Assembly: GCA_904419955.1 (NCBI GenBank)
Contig: CAJFTO010000007.1
Location: 35,431-99,430 of the forward strand
From: Candidatus Roslinia caecavium
GTDB lineage: Bacteria > Bacillota > Clostridia > Monoglobales > Monoglobaceae
Direction of reading: 5' to 3'
DNA length: 64,000 nt
The translations under genes were made by a program, and so were the position numbers. The notes under the pieces are model-generated. The model was not told the DNA's origin and ran no database searches. It was given only the letters and a program-made list of their open reading frames with translations. Below, one piece after another: positions 8,304 through 17,014 of this stretch. Numbering within the stretch: the stretch's first letter is position 1; each line of letters starts with the position of its first letter.

Positions 8304-10028
8304 TTATTTCTCGCTGAGCGCTACGAGCTCGCGGTATATCCCGGCCTCGCCTTTAAGCTCGTCGTGCGTTCCGGACTGGACGATACGTCCGTCCTTTACG
8401 ACGAATATAACGTCCGCGTCTTCAATTGTAGACAGGCGGTGCGCGATAACTATTACGGTCCGGTTTTTCATAAGGTTCTCGATACTCTTTTGGACTATGG
8501 CCTCGTTCTCGGTATCGAGCGCCGAGGTCGCCTCGTCGAGCAGGAGTATGGGCGCGTTTTTAAGAAACGCCCTCGCGATGGCGATCCTCTGCCGCTGACC
8601 GCCAGAGAGCGTCTCGCCGCGTTCGCCGACTACGGTGTCGTAGCCGTTCGACAGATTCGATATAAACTCGTGGGCGTTCGCCGACTTCGCGGCTTCGATT
8701 ATCTCGGCGTCGGTCGCGCCCGGTTTTCCGCAGGCTATGTTCTCCTTGACGCTCGCGTCGAAGAGGTACGCGTCCTGAGGCACGTAAGAGAGCATATTTC
8801 TAAGTTCGCCGAGAGGTATGGAGTCTATGTTCTCGCCGCCTATGTATATAGCGCCCGAGTCGATCCTGTAGAATTTGGGGATCAGCTTTACGACCGTGCT
8901 CTTTCCGCCGCCGCTCGGTCCCGCGAGCGCGGCCGTCGTATTCCTTTTTACCTTAAAACTGAGTCCGTCTATAACGGGCGCGCCGTCGCCGTAGCTGAAG
9001 CGTACGTCCTTAAATTCTATGTAGGCGTCCGGGCTTCCGCTTTCCATGTTCTCGGTTACGGCGTCGGATTCCTTGTCCGTATCCCAGACCTCGTGGATTA
9101 TATCGGCCGCCGCGACCGACTCCTGCATCATGCCCCACGAAGTCCCGAAATTCAGCAGCATACTGCTGACGTTGCTCTGCACGGTCAGGATGGCGAAGAC
9201 GGTTCCGAAGTCGGTCGTGCCCATAGCCGCCATGACCGCGCCGATCGCGATCAGGACGAAGTTGTTTAAAAAGTTGAGCAGGTTGCTGATACTGCTGAGC
9301 GTTCCGATCCTCGAGATCCTCTTTATCCTGAGCGCGGCGGTCTCGGAGTTCGCGCGCTCGTATCTGTCTACGGCGGCTCCGCCCGAATCGAACAGTTTTA
9401 TTACTCTGAATCCCGCGACCAGATCGGACAGGCGGCTCAGGAGCGCCGACTCGCTCCGCTGTATCCTGCCGCCCAGCTCGCGCAGAGACGCGGCGTATTT
9501 TACGTTGATCGTCACCGTGAGCGCGCAGGTTATCAGCGAGAGAAGTCCTATCCTAAGATCCATGGCAAGTATGAATACGCAGGAAGCGGCGCCGCCCACT
9601 ATTGCGGTCATGAAGTTGGGACAGTGGTTTGTGTAGGCCTGTTTCATGTTCTCGACGTTGCTGTTCAGCCTGAATATGCTGTCGGCGCTGTGGTTCTTGT
9701 CGTAGTATTCCACCGGCAGAAATTCCATATGCCGGAACAGATCGCGGCGCATGTCGTACATTATGTATCTGATAGAGCGCATGTTGAAAAAACCACTCAA
9801 GACGCTCGCCAGGAATACCGCGACCGCGGCTATCCCGATAAAGATCGCCGCTTTGAACGAGGCGAGATCCATAGAGGTGACCGAGTTGACCACGTCTCTG
9901 TTGACCAGCGCTATGAGCATATCGCCCAAAAAGGACAGCCCGACGTCCAAGACCAGCGTGATCCAGTACATATATTTAAATCTGCCCATCAGAGAAAAAC
10001 AGCTTTTCAGGCCGCGTATCACATTCAT
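8304..10028 (-). CDS. ABC exporter half-transporter (second subunit)
   Basis: A 574-residue type IV ABC half-transporter: six membrane helices in residues 1-310, then an ATPase domain with Walker A GPSGGGKSTVV (about 373-383), signature LSGGQRQRIAIARA, Walker B ILLLDEATSALD with the catalytic Glu, and H-loop IAHRLST. It lies 32 bp after the other half-transporter, with AAAGGAGGAG before its ATG, so the two probably form a heterodimer. Substrate unknown; drugs, lipids or peptides are all possible. Although next to the SCIFF block, it is on a separate promoter upstream, so a role in SCIFF export is only a guess. Confidence 0.9.
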   Translation of the reverse strand: MNVIRGLKSCFSLMGRFKYMYWITLVLDVGLSFLGDMLIALVNRDVVNSVTSMDLASFKAAIFIGIAAVAVFLASVLSGFFNMRSIRYIMYDMRRDLFRHMEFLPVEYYDKNHSADSIFRLNSNVENMKQAYTNHCPNFMTAIVGGAASCVFILAMDLRIGLLSLITCALTVTINVKYAASLRELGGRIQRSESALLSRLSDLVAGFRVIKLFDSGGAAVDRYERANSETAALRIKRISRIGTLSSISNLLNFLNNFVLIAIGAVMAAMGTTDFGTVFAILTVQSNVSSMLLNFGTSWGMMQESVAAADIIHEVWDTDKESDAVTENMESGSPDAYIEFKDVRFSYGDGAPVIDGLSFKVKRNTTAALAGPSGGGKSTVVKLIPKFYRIDSGAIYIGGENIDSIPLGELRNMLSYVPQDAYLFDASVKENIACGKPGATDAEIIEAAKSANAHEFISNLSNGYDTVVGERGETLSGGQRQRIAIARAFLKNAPILLLDEATSALDTENEAIVQKSIENLMKNRTVIVIAHRLSTIEDADVIFVVKDGRIVQSGTHDELKGEAGIYRELVALSEK

Positions 10029-10060
10029 TCCGCCGACTCCTCCTTTCGCTTTGGTCTAAA

Positions 10061-11809
10061 TCATGCGTTTCCCTTATTCTGGAGCGCCGCGTACGCGCCG
10101 CCGCGCTTCATCAATTCGTCGTGCGTTCCGCATTCGCATATAACGCCGTCTTGTACTACCGCTATCCTGTCCGCGTTCATTATCGTCGAGAGCCTGTGCG
10201 CGACGACCAAAACGGTCTTTCCGTCGCTTAAGTTATCGAGCGCCTTTTGAACTTCGGCCTCCGCCTTGACGTCCAGCGCCGAAGTCGCTTCGTCCAAAAG
10301 CAGGATAGGCGCGTTCTTGAGCATGGCGCGGGCTATCGAGATACGCTGGATCTGACCTCCCGAGAGACGGCAGCCGCGTTCCCCGACGACCGTGTCGTAG
10401 CCGTTTTCGGTCTCCGTTATGAAATCGTGCGCGTACGCCGCCTTAGCGGCCGCGATCACCTCTTCCCTGGTAGCGTTCTCCTTACCCATAGCGATATTGT
10501 CGTAGATGGATATAGGGAACAGATACGCCTCCTGCGAGACGTACGAGATCAGTCCGCGCGTGGACTTTAAAGAGCTGTCGTTTAGATCGACGCCGCCTAT
10601 GAGTATTTTCCCTCCGGTCGGGCGGTAAAAGCCGCAGACAAGCCCTAAAAGCGTGCTCTTGCCGCAGCCGCTCGCCCCCGCGAAGCCGACCGTTTCGCCT
10701 TTTTCGATATCGAGGGCGATCCCTTTTAAGACCGGCTTATCTTCCTCGTAGCCAAAGCTTACGTTCTTAAAGCTTACAGCCGGCGCGCCGTCCGGGAGTT
10801 TGGTCAAGACCGCGTCGCCCTCCGGTTCGGAAGGTTCGTTTATGATCGAGAACACTCTATCCGCCGCGGCCGCGGCGTATCTTAAGTTGAAGAACATGGA
10901 CGAGGCGCGCATAAGCGGCGAGAGCGTTTGAGTAAGCAGGGTAGAAAACGCGACGAGCGAACCGAGCGTTAATTCGCCCTTAAAGCACATATACCCGCCC
11001 GCGATCAGACAGATGAGCGTCGGTATATTTCGGGCGAGCATAAAGACCGCGCTGCCCTTGTATTGATACTTGTCGTTATTGAGCGCCATATCCGTGGCGC
11101 GTTTTATCCCGCTGTTATATTTATCCGAGAGGGTATCCTCGAGATTGTATGATTTTACTACAGAGATCCCTCCCGCCATATCCGCGACCGTGTTGCTGAC
11201 CATGCCGAGATATTTCATGTATTTTTTAGAACCGCTCTTAAACGGAATGGAAAAGCTCGCCCCGAGCGGAACCAGGATAGGGATCGCGGCAAAGCAAAGC
11301 AGGAAGAGGGGCGGGTTTAGCGTAATCAGATATATCGTGTAGAATATAAACGAAAACGGCAGCTGCATAAGCTGTATAAAGTCGCCCTCCATAAACCCCT
11401 GAACCGTATTCGCGTCCGAACTCATTTTAGACAGGATCTCCCCGCTCCGGTTGGAGGTCATGTAGCTCATCGGCAGACTCTCGACCTTTTTGGCGCTGTC
11501 GAGTTTGATATCTCTGATTATCCCGGTCGAGAATCTTCCGGCCGCGTAACGGGTAAAGTAGACGGACAACATAACGATCCCTATAATAACGAGGGCGCGC
11601 AAAAAGACCGGAAGGATACCGGCCGTATCTCCGCTCTGCGCCGAGTCTACGATCTCGCGCAGACAGTCCGTCTTCTCGACTTCCAAATATGAGCATAACA
11701 CTGAAGCCGCGGCGGCGAAAACCGCCCACGGGAAATATCTGCGCGCGTATATTACCATATTCTTAAGATTTTTGTGATTTCTTTGTTTTTTTGCAGTTTT
11801 ATCGTTCAT
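10061..11809 (-). CDS. ABC exporter half-transporter (first subunit)
   Basis: A 582-residue ABC half-transporter with six helices in the first 320 residues and an ATPase domain: Walker A GASGCGKSTLL, signature LSGGQIQRISIARA, Walker B ILLLDEATSALD, H-loop VAHRLST. Both partners keep the catalytic Glu and His, so neither site is degenerate as in many heterodimeric exporters. The ATG at 11809 has no visible ribosome binding site and sits only about 10 bp past a good -10 element, so the mRNA may be leaderless; the next in-frame ATG (11758) also lacks one. Confidence 0.9.
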   Translation of the reverse strand: MNDKTAKKQRNHKNLKNMVIYARRYFPWAVFAAAASVLCSYLEVEKTDCLREIVDSAQSGDTAGILPVFLRALVIIGIVMLSVYFTRYAAGRFSTGIIRDIKLDSAKKVESLPMSYMTSNRSGEILSKMSSDANTVQGFMEGDFIQLMQLPFSFIFYTIYLITLNPPLFLLCFAAIPILVPLGASFSIPFKSGSKKYMKYLGMVSNTVADMAGGISVVKSYNLEDTLSDKYNSGIKRATDMALNNDKYQYKGSAVFMLARNIPTLICLIAGGYMCFKGELTLGSLVAFSTLLTQTLSPLMRASSMFFNLRYAAAAADRVFSIINEPSEPEGDAVLTKLPDGAPAVSFKNVSFGYEEDKPVLKGIALDIEKGETVGFAGASGCGKSTLLGLVCGFYRPTGGKILIGGVDLNDSSLKSTRGLISYVSQEAYLFPISIYDNIAMGKENATREEVIAAAKAAYAHDFITETENGYDTVVGERGCRLSGGQIQRISIARAMLKNAPILLLDEATSALDVKAEAEVQKALDNLSDGKTVLVVAHRLSTIMNADRIAVVQDGVICECGTHDELMKRGGAYAALQNKGNA

Positions 11810-11818
11810 AGCAAAGGT

Positions 11819-11847
11819 ATTTTATCATATTTAATAATTACAGTCAA
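11819..11847 (-). promoter_or_regulatory. Promoter for the ABC exporter pair
   Basis: On the minus strand TTGACT (11847-11842), a 17-bp spacer and TAAAAT (11824-11819). Transcription would start at about 11811-11813, almost at the ATG at 11809. Confidence 0.65.
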
Positions 11848-11958
11848 GAAGAAATAGGCAAAAAAACAAACTTTTTGGCCTGCGTTAGCCGGTATATGAG
11901 GGGGAATCATTTATTTTTTGGCATGAGATGAAATGATGATAATATTAGCGTTTTAGAT

Positions 11959-11983
11959 AAAAAAGACGCGCTCGTCGCGCGTC
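11959..11983 (-). terminator. Terminator of the alcohol dehydrogenase operon
   Basis: GACGCGC (11965-11971) pairs with GCGCGTC (11977-11983) around a 5-nt loop; on the minus strand it is followed by TTTTTTATC. It lies just past the last gene of the adh operon. Confidence 0.85.
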
Positions 11984-11995
11984 CGTATGTGTTAT

Positions 11996-12346
11996 TCAAG
12001 AGCCTCGACCAGAGGGCTCTTTTTTGGAGATCACAGTTTTGACCATATCCAAGGGCATGGGAACGTCTTTTTCTTTAAAATATTCTTTCTTGACGACCCT
12101 GACCGTTCTTTTGGTCTCGTAATCTATTACCGGCACGATAACGTAGTCGCCTACGCAAATGCTGTCGTCATCGGTTCGATAATAATATTCTTTTCCGTAG
12201 TCGTTGAACACGACGCTCAAATATATATATTCGTCGTCCATGAGACCCTTGCCGTATATGTTTTTGGAGAATAAGGAACCGAACCAGCCGAAAGTATATA
12301 TAAGAGTCCCGAGATCGTCGATGAGCTCGTTCCATTCTTTAGGCAT
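11996..12346 (-). CDS. Unknown small protein with a TDDDSICVGDYVIVPV motif
   Basis: A 116-residue soluble protein I cannot assign. The central motif, an aromatic strand followed by TDDDSICVGDYVIVPV and then an alternating charged strand with KEYFKEKDVPMPLDMVK, looks like a small beta-barrel; similar segments (TDD, VGD, VPV and an ending PYPLEKTK-like element) occur in many uncharacterised Bacillota proteins. It is 18 bp downstream of the previous unknown gene and just before a terminator, so it is the last gene of the operon. No clear ribosome binding site precedes the ATG, which suggests coupling to the upstream gene. Confidence 0.65.
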   Translation of the reverse strand: MPKEWNELIDDLGTLIYTFGWFGSLFSKNIYGKGLMDDEYIYLSVVFNDYGKEYYYRTDDDSICVGDYVIVPVIDYETKRTVRVVKKEYFKEKDVPMPLDMVKTVISKKEPSGRGS

Positions 12347-12364
12347 GCCGTATCTGTTATAGCT

Positions 12365-12937
12365 TCACCGTATACGCTTTATGGTTTTGCCCTCGTAAAA
12401 TACCAATATCTCGACCTCTGGGGTATCCGGGTCGTATTTTGAATTATCTTCGCCGAAATACTGGAACAAAAGAGAATATTCGTCAATAAAAGAAGAGGCG
12501 TTATGAGGAACATAGTACGTATTCGTAAAGCTTCGTATATCGCCTAATTTTCTGTTATAAATAATTTCTTCATTTATTCCGTCTATGCATACGTATTCGG
12601 CGTACCCGGGATCTTTATCGGGAGACGTGTAAGAGATCTTGATTTTTTCTATTCGCTTAAAACTTGGCAGTATCAAGACCCGGTACACGTCGGAACTCAG
12701 TTTGGGTACGAACATATATCTATCGTTGTTTAAGCGATCGTCGTATTTTTCGTAAAAAACCTCGCGGATAATTTCCTCGACCTGTTCCGCGCTTGTAGGG
12801 GAGTCGAGTCGGTCTAAGATCGCTTTTATTTCGGTTTCATATCCGTTTTCTGACTCGCCGTTTCTGACCGTGTTTTCAAGGTCGGTTTTATTGAACAGCT
12901 TTTCGATAAGGCGTAACTTTTCACGACTGACTTCCAA
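12365..12937 (-). CDS. Unknown protein downstream of the alcohol dehydrogenase
   Basis: A 190-residue soluble protein with no domain I recognise. The first half is helical and charged, with KYDDRLNNDRYMFVPKL; the second half appears to be beta-rich, ending in EVEILVFYEGKTIKRIR. There is no signal peptide or membrane helix. The start is TTG behind GGGGAGG, 17 bp after the alcohol dehydrogenase stop. It and the following gene look like a pair; their composition seems somewhat richer in A+T than the neighbours. A toxin-immunity or house-keeping role cannot be told from sequence. Confidence 0.65.
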   Translation of the reverse strand: MEVSREKLRLIEKLFNKTDLENTVRNGESENGYETEIKAILDRLDSPTSAEQVEEIIREVFYEKYDDRLNNDRYMFVPKLSSDVYRVLILPSFKRIEKIKISYTSPDKDPGYAEYVCIDGINEEIIYNRKLGDIRSFTNTYYVPHNASSFIDEYSLLFQYFGEDNSKYDPDTPEVEILVFYEGKTIKRIR

Positions 12938-12954
12938 TAGGAAAACCTCCCCGG

Positions 12955-14124
12955 CTAAAGCGCAAGCTTATATATATTGACTATATCGTCGGCGTCAAGC
13001 TCGACAAAATGCCCCTGAGAGCCGCCGCCTATCTCTGCCGACTGCTCGGCCATAAGACGGAATTTGCTGTCGTCTATACCCGCCTCGTTCAGTTTTGTGA
13101 CCAGACCCAGGGAATTAAGGAAGTTCTCGAACGCCGCTATACCGCGGAGCGCGGTCTCCTCTTTGTTAAAATAGTTAGGCTCGACGTTGAATACCTCCGC
13201 GGCGAATCTGAAGAATCTGTCCACGTCGTGCTTGTATACGTATTTCATCCACGCCGGGAAGATTATGGCGAGCCCTGCGCCGTGCGTCATGTCGTAGTGC
13301 GCGCTCAGCTCGTGTTCTATGTTGTGCGAACCCCAGTCGCCGACCCTGCCGGTGTTTAGCAGATTGTTGTGCGCTATCGAGCCCGCCCATGCGATCTGCG
13401 CCCAAGTATCGTAATCCCTTGATCCGTTTGCAAGCTTAGGCGCGTTGTTTATCACCGTTTTCATCGTCGCCTCAATAAGGCGGTCGGTGAATTCGACGCC
13501 TTTTGTGTTGGTGAAATACCTCTCGGCAAGATGCGCGAATATATCGGCGCATCCCGCCGCTATTTGGTTTTTGGGCAGAGAATAGAATATCTCGGGGTCT
13601 ATTATCGCGAATTTGGGGTACATACACTCCGCGTGCAGGCCGCGTTTTATGTTCCCGTCCTCGTTGGTTATCACGCTGCAATCGCTGCTCTCGCTCCCCG
13701 CGGCCGGGATGGTCAGAACGACTCCGACCGGAAGCGACTTTTCGGGAACGCTTTTCCGAGCGTGGAAATCCCAGGCGTCGCCGTCGTGGAGCGCGGTTAT
13801 GCCTATCGCCTTAGCCGAGTCTATAACGCTGCCGCCGCCTACCGCCAGGATAGCGTCCACGCCGTTTTCCCTGCAGATACGCGCGCCCTCTCGGACGAGA
13901 GACAGACGCGGATTGGGTTTTACCCCTCCCAGTTCTATGTATTCGACGCCCGCGTCCTTAAGCGATTTGATTATCCGGTCGTAGAGACCGTTTTTCTTGA
14001 TACTCCCGCCGCCGTAGTGCAGAAGGACCTTCGAACCGTACTTTTTGATCTCGGCTCCCGCGGCGAGCTCGGTCTCTTTGCCGAATATTATTTTCGTGGT
14101 GTTGTTATAAATGAAATTATCCAT
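12955..14124 (-). CDS. Iron-containing alcohol dehydrogenase, YqhD/butanol dehydrogenase type
   Basis: A 389-residue type III alcohol dehydrogenase that reduces aldehydes to alcohols, probably with NADPH. It has the N-terminal dinucleotide-binding half with GGGSVIDSAKAIG (about residues 93-105) and the metal-binding half with CADIFAH (Asp and His ligands), HNIEHELSAHYDMTHGAG with further His ligands. The start is the ATG at 14124, since GGAGG lies 5 bases before it; a TTG at 14136 would overlap that site. It may discharge reducing power as alcohol during fermentation. Two unknown genes follow at 17-18 bp spacing. Confidence 0.92.
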   Translation of the reverse strand: MDNFIYNNTTKIIFGKETELAAGAEIKKYGSKVLLHYGGGSIKKNGLYDRIIKSLKDAGVEYIELGGVKPNPRLSLVREGARICRENGVDAILAVGGGSVIDSAKAIGITALHDGDAWDFHARKSVPEKSLPVGVVLTIPAAGSESSDCSVITNEDGNIKRGLHAECMYPKFAIIDPEIFYSLPKNQIAAGCADIFAHLAERYFTNTKGVEFTDRLIEATMKTVINNAPKLANGSRDYDTWAQIAWAGSIAHNNLLNTGRVGDWGSHNIEHELSAHYDMTHGAGLAIIFPAWMKYVYKHDVDRFFRFAAEVFNVEPNYFNKEETALRGIAAFENFLNSLGLVTKLNEAGIDDSKFRLMAEQSAEIGGGSQGHFVELDADDIVNIYKLAL

Positions 14125-14275
14125 ATTTACCTCCAAGACTATTATGCGTTGATCATAGATACATATTATATCATAACGCTTGAAAAGTCAATGAGCTTTG
14201 CATAACGCCGTTCTGTTTAGGGTTAATTTTTACATTAACTTAATATTAATTTATCATATAACCAAGCGGTTTGTA

Positions 14276-14304
14276 TTGACAAATCGACGCGGGGGTCTTA
14301 TAAT
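14276..14304 (+). promoter_or_regulatory. Consensus promoter of the marR-efflux operon
   Basis: TTGACA (14276-14281), 17-bp spacer, TATAAT (14299-14304): a perfect match to the housekeeping consensus. Confidence 0.88.
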
Positions 14305-14317
14305 ATTCAAGTAATAT

Positions 14318-14334
14318 AGTTAAGCAGTTTAACT
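14318..14334 (+). promoter_or_regulatory. Probable MarR operator
   Basis: AGTTAA and TTAACT form a perfect 6-bp inverted repeat with a 5-bp centre, beginning 13 bp after the -10 element, so on or just past the transcription start. The position and the adjacent marR gene suggest autoregulation. Confidence 0.6.
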
Positions 14335-14395
14335 TTTTTGATATTGGGGCGGCTGATAGAAGATACCGGCCGATTATAAAGGGAGATTGGGAAAT

Positions 14396-14857
14396 ATGAT
14401 GAAGAATGGAAATATGGACGAGGGATTTTTTATTTTGGCGCCCAGAGTGGGCAAGAAGTTTTTCGGCGAGGGCGACGAGTTTAAAGATCTGTACGGAAGC
14501 GAGCTTGCGGTGCTTAGAATAATCAGCGGCAGTTTAGCGGCCGGAGAGCCGATGACCGTATCGGAGATCAGCGAGATGATAGGCGTTACCAAATCGGCGG
14601 TGTCGCAGGTTATTTCTTCACTTGAGGAAAAGGGGTATACATACAAGATAAAATCGGAAGAGGATAAGCGAAGAATGTATTTGGCCTTGACCGACGACGG
14701 AGAGCGGATCATGGAAGATATAAACAGGGTCTATAAAAAAAGACTGAACTATATCAGGAAAAATTTTGGCGAAGAAGAATTTGATGAATTCGTCAGGTTG
14801 TTTATAAAATATATAGAATTATGTGATAGTATAGATTGGAAAAACGTAAAAATATAA
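14396..14857 (+). CDS. MarR family transcriptional regulator
   Basis: A 153-residue winged-helix regulator. The HTH core is MTVSEISEMIGVTKSAVSQVISSLEEKGYTYK (about residues 58-89; quoted in parts MTVSEISEMIG and VTKSAVSQVI), followed by the wing with SEEDKRRMYLALTDDG, which is diagnostic of MarR. The start is ATG 14396 with GGGAG ten bases before it; a TTG at 14387 is too close to that site. It is divergently spaced from nothing and leads the efflux operon, which it most likely represses. Confidence 0.9.
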   Translation: MMKNGNMDEGFFILAPRVGKKFFGEGDEFKDLYGSELAVLRIISGSLAAGEPMTVSEISEMIGVTKSAVSQVISSLEEKGYTYKIKSEEDKRRMYLALTDDGERIMEDINRVYKKRLNYIRKNFGEEEFDEFVRLFIKYIELCDSIDWKNVKI

Positions 14858-14962
14858 AATCGATCTATTTTGATAAAATAAACGGCGGAGATAGACGGGG
14901 CGGCGGACCTGCGAACCGAACCATGGAATCTAATATCGTATTATTAAGTTAAGGGGAATAGC

Positions 14963-17014
14963 ATGAGCATAAAATCACTTTTTAATAATAACGGATTTAA
15001 ATCTTTGACTGAGAAGGCGAAAGGGATCCTTGTTGCAGTCGGGGGATTTTTCAAGAAAATCGGGCTTAAGATATGGGGCTTTGTTAAAAAGCATAAAATT
15101 TTATCTGTTATTATAGCAATCGTGTTGGTATTCGTTATTTTTAATATTGTTTCCGCGGTGAGACTTAGCCGTATGGAAAACGACGCGTCCGCCGCAGTCT
15201 ACGCCGAAAGACGCGATATCGACGAGACGATAAGCGGTTCTACCGTAATATACCCGAACGCGGAATACAGCGTGACCCCGACCGTGTCCGGCGAGATCTT
15301 GGAGGCGCCGTTCGAGGAGGGCGACTATCTGGAAAAGGGCGATCTTATGTATAAGATAGACACGGAGGATATAGAAAACAGCATCGCGAGCGCCGATTTG
15401 GCCGTAGAAAACGCCAAGCGTTCTTACGACGACGCAGTGGCGAATTATAATAATAAAAATAGGAGTACGGCGTCGCTCCAGAGCAGTACCGAGAGCGCGA
15501 GAATAGCCGTAAAAAGGGCGGAGGAGACGTACAACGACGCGCTGAAAGCGCGGGACGATCTAAACGTCAGGGCTACCTACTCAGGAGTCGTTGAGACGCT
15601 CAATATACACGTTGGCGACACGATAGCGCCGGGGACGGTAATAGCCCAGGTATACGATAACGAGAGACTTAAGATAGAGATACCGTTTAACAGCTCGGAC
15701 GCGGATCTTATAAACATTGGCGATTCGGCGACGCTCACGCTTACGGATTCCGGGTATCAGGTATACGGAACGGTCGTTAAGAAGAGTCAGGGAACGAATT
15801 CTCAGAGCGGATATATGGTAACGCGGGATATTACGATAGAAGTATCTCAGCCCGGCGCGATAAACGAGGGCGATTACGCGACCGCTATGGTCGGAAATAT
15901 CGCTTGTAACGACGTCGGAACCTTTGAATATGCGACGAACGAGAGCATAACCGCGCAAGCGAGCGGAAAGGTGAACGCGCTGTATATATCCGAGGGAGAC
16001 CGGGTGTATTCGGGCGAGACCATAGCCGTTTTGGACGGCGACGACGTTGAGTCGCAGATAACGAGCGCAAAGCTCAGCTTAGACGACGCCAACGAGGCGC
16101 TGAGAAGAGCCGAACTGCAGGAGGAGGACAACGCCGTCTCTACAAGCAACGACGATAGGACGCTGCTTTCCAATATAGAGACCGCAAAGAACAACTATGA
16201 GGACGCGCTCCTGTCGAGGGATAACTTAGAAAAACAACTCGAGGACTATACTATCACCGCGCCGATCTCGGGCACGGTCGCGGCTAAGAACTATAAAGTC
16301 GGGGATAAGATAGAGTCGGGAACAAGCATGGCGTCGTCCTATTCAAGTTCTGGATCGGGAGCCTCTTCGGCGGGTTCGAGCCTTGCCGCGGCTTCCGGCG
16401 CTTCGGGTTCTTCGGCGTCCTCTTCGCTGGCGTCTTCTTCGTCGGCGGCCGCGGTAATATACGATATGAGCGCGCTTAAGTGCGATCTGGACGTGGATGA
16501 AATCGACGTTAAAAAAGTTAAAAACGGACAAAAAGTTAAAATTACTACCGACGCGACCGATAACGAATACCACGGCGTCGTAGAAAACGTCGGCATAAAC
16601 GGGACCGTGGGATCTAACGGAGTAACTACATATCCGGTCAAGATCGATATAATCGATTTCGACAACAATTTGCTGCCCGGTATGAACGTGGACGTAGAGA
16701 TAAGCATAGTTAGCGTCGAGGATGCTTTGTCCGTACCTGTTAACGCTTTGCAAAAAGGCAATATAGTATATGTTAAAGGCGATAAAGAGGACGAAAACGA
16801 CAGCGCGCCGGACGGATACAAGAGCGTCGAGGTCGTAACGGGCGCGAGCGACGACGATTATATACAGATAGTTTCGGGTCTTGACGAAGGCGATGAAGTA
16901 TACGTCGAGGGAGCGAGGACGCTTACTCCGCAGGAGATGATGATGGAGCAGATGCAGGGCGGAGGCGGAGGAGCTTCCGGCGGCGGAGCTCCGGCCGGAG
17001 GAGGCGGTTTCTGA
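14963..17014 (+). CDS. Efflux periplasmic-adaptor-like subunit (YknX/MacA type)
   Basis: A 683-residue membrane-fusion protein for the ABC exporter that follows. One N-terminal helix (about residues 45-64) anchors it; then come two biotinyl-lipoyl-like sandwich regions (TVSGEILEAPFEEGDYLEKG and ATYSGVVETLNIHVGDTIAP; later QASGKVNALYISEGDRVYSG and ITAPISGTVAAKNYKVGDKI), suggesting duplication, coiled-coil hairpins between them, and a beta-barrel/MP region. It is longer than usual for this family (about 380-420). A Ser/Ala/Gly-rich linker at about 456-494 and a Gly-rich C-terminal tail are notable. ATG follows AAGGGG. Confidence 0.88.
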   Translation: MSIKSLFNNNGFKSLTEKAKGILVAVGGFFKKIGLKIWGFVKKHKILSVIIAIVLVFVIFNIVSAVRLSRMENDASAAVYAERRDIDETISGSTVIYPNAEYSVTPTVSGEILEAPFEEGDYLEKGDLMYKIDTEDIENSIASADLAVENAKRSYDDAVANYNNKNRSTASLQSSTESARIAVKRAEETYNDALKARDDLNVRATYSGVVETLNIHVGDTIAPGTVIAQVYDNERLKIEIPFNSSDADLINIGDSATLTLTDSGYQVYGTVVKKSQGTNSQSGYMVTRDITIEVSQPGAINEGDYATAMVGNIACNDVGTFEYATNESITAQASGKVNALYISEGDRVYSGETIAVLDGDDVESQITSAKLSLDDANEALRRAELQEEDNAVSTSNDDRTLLSNIETAKNNYEDALLSRDNLEKQLEDYTITAPISGTVAAKNYKVGDKIESGTSMASSYSSSGSGASSAGSSLAAASGASGSSASSSLASSSSAAAVIYDMSALKCDLDVDEIDVKKVKNGQKVKITTDATDNEYHGVVENVGINGTVGSNGVTTYPVKIDIIDFDNNLLPGMNVDVEISIVSVEDALSVPVNALQKGNIVYVKGDKEDENDSAPDGYKSVEVVTGASDDDYIQIVSGLDEGDEVYVEGARTLTPQEMMMEQMQGGGGGASGGGAPAGGGGF

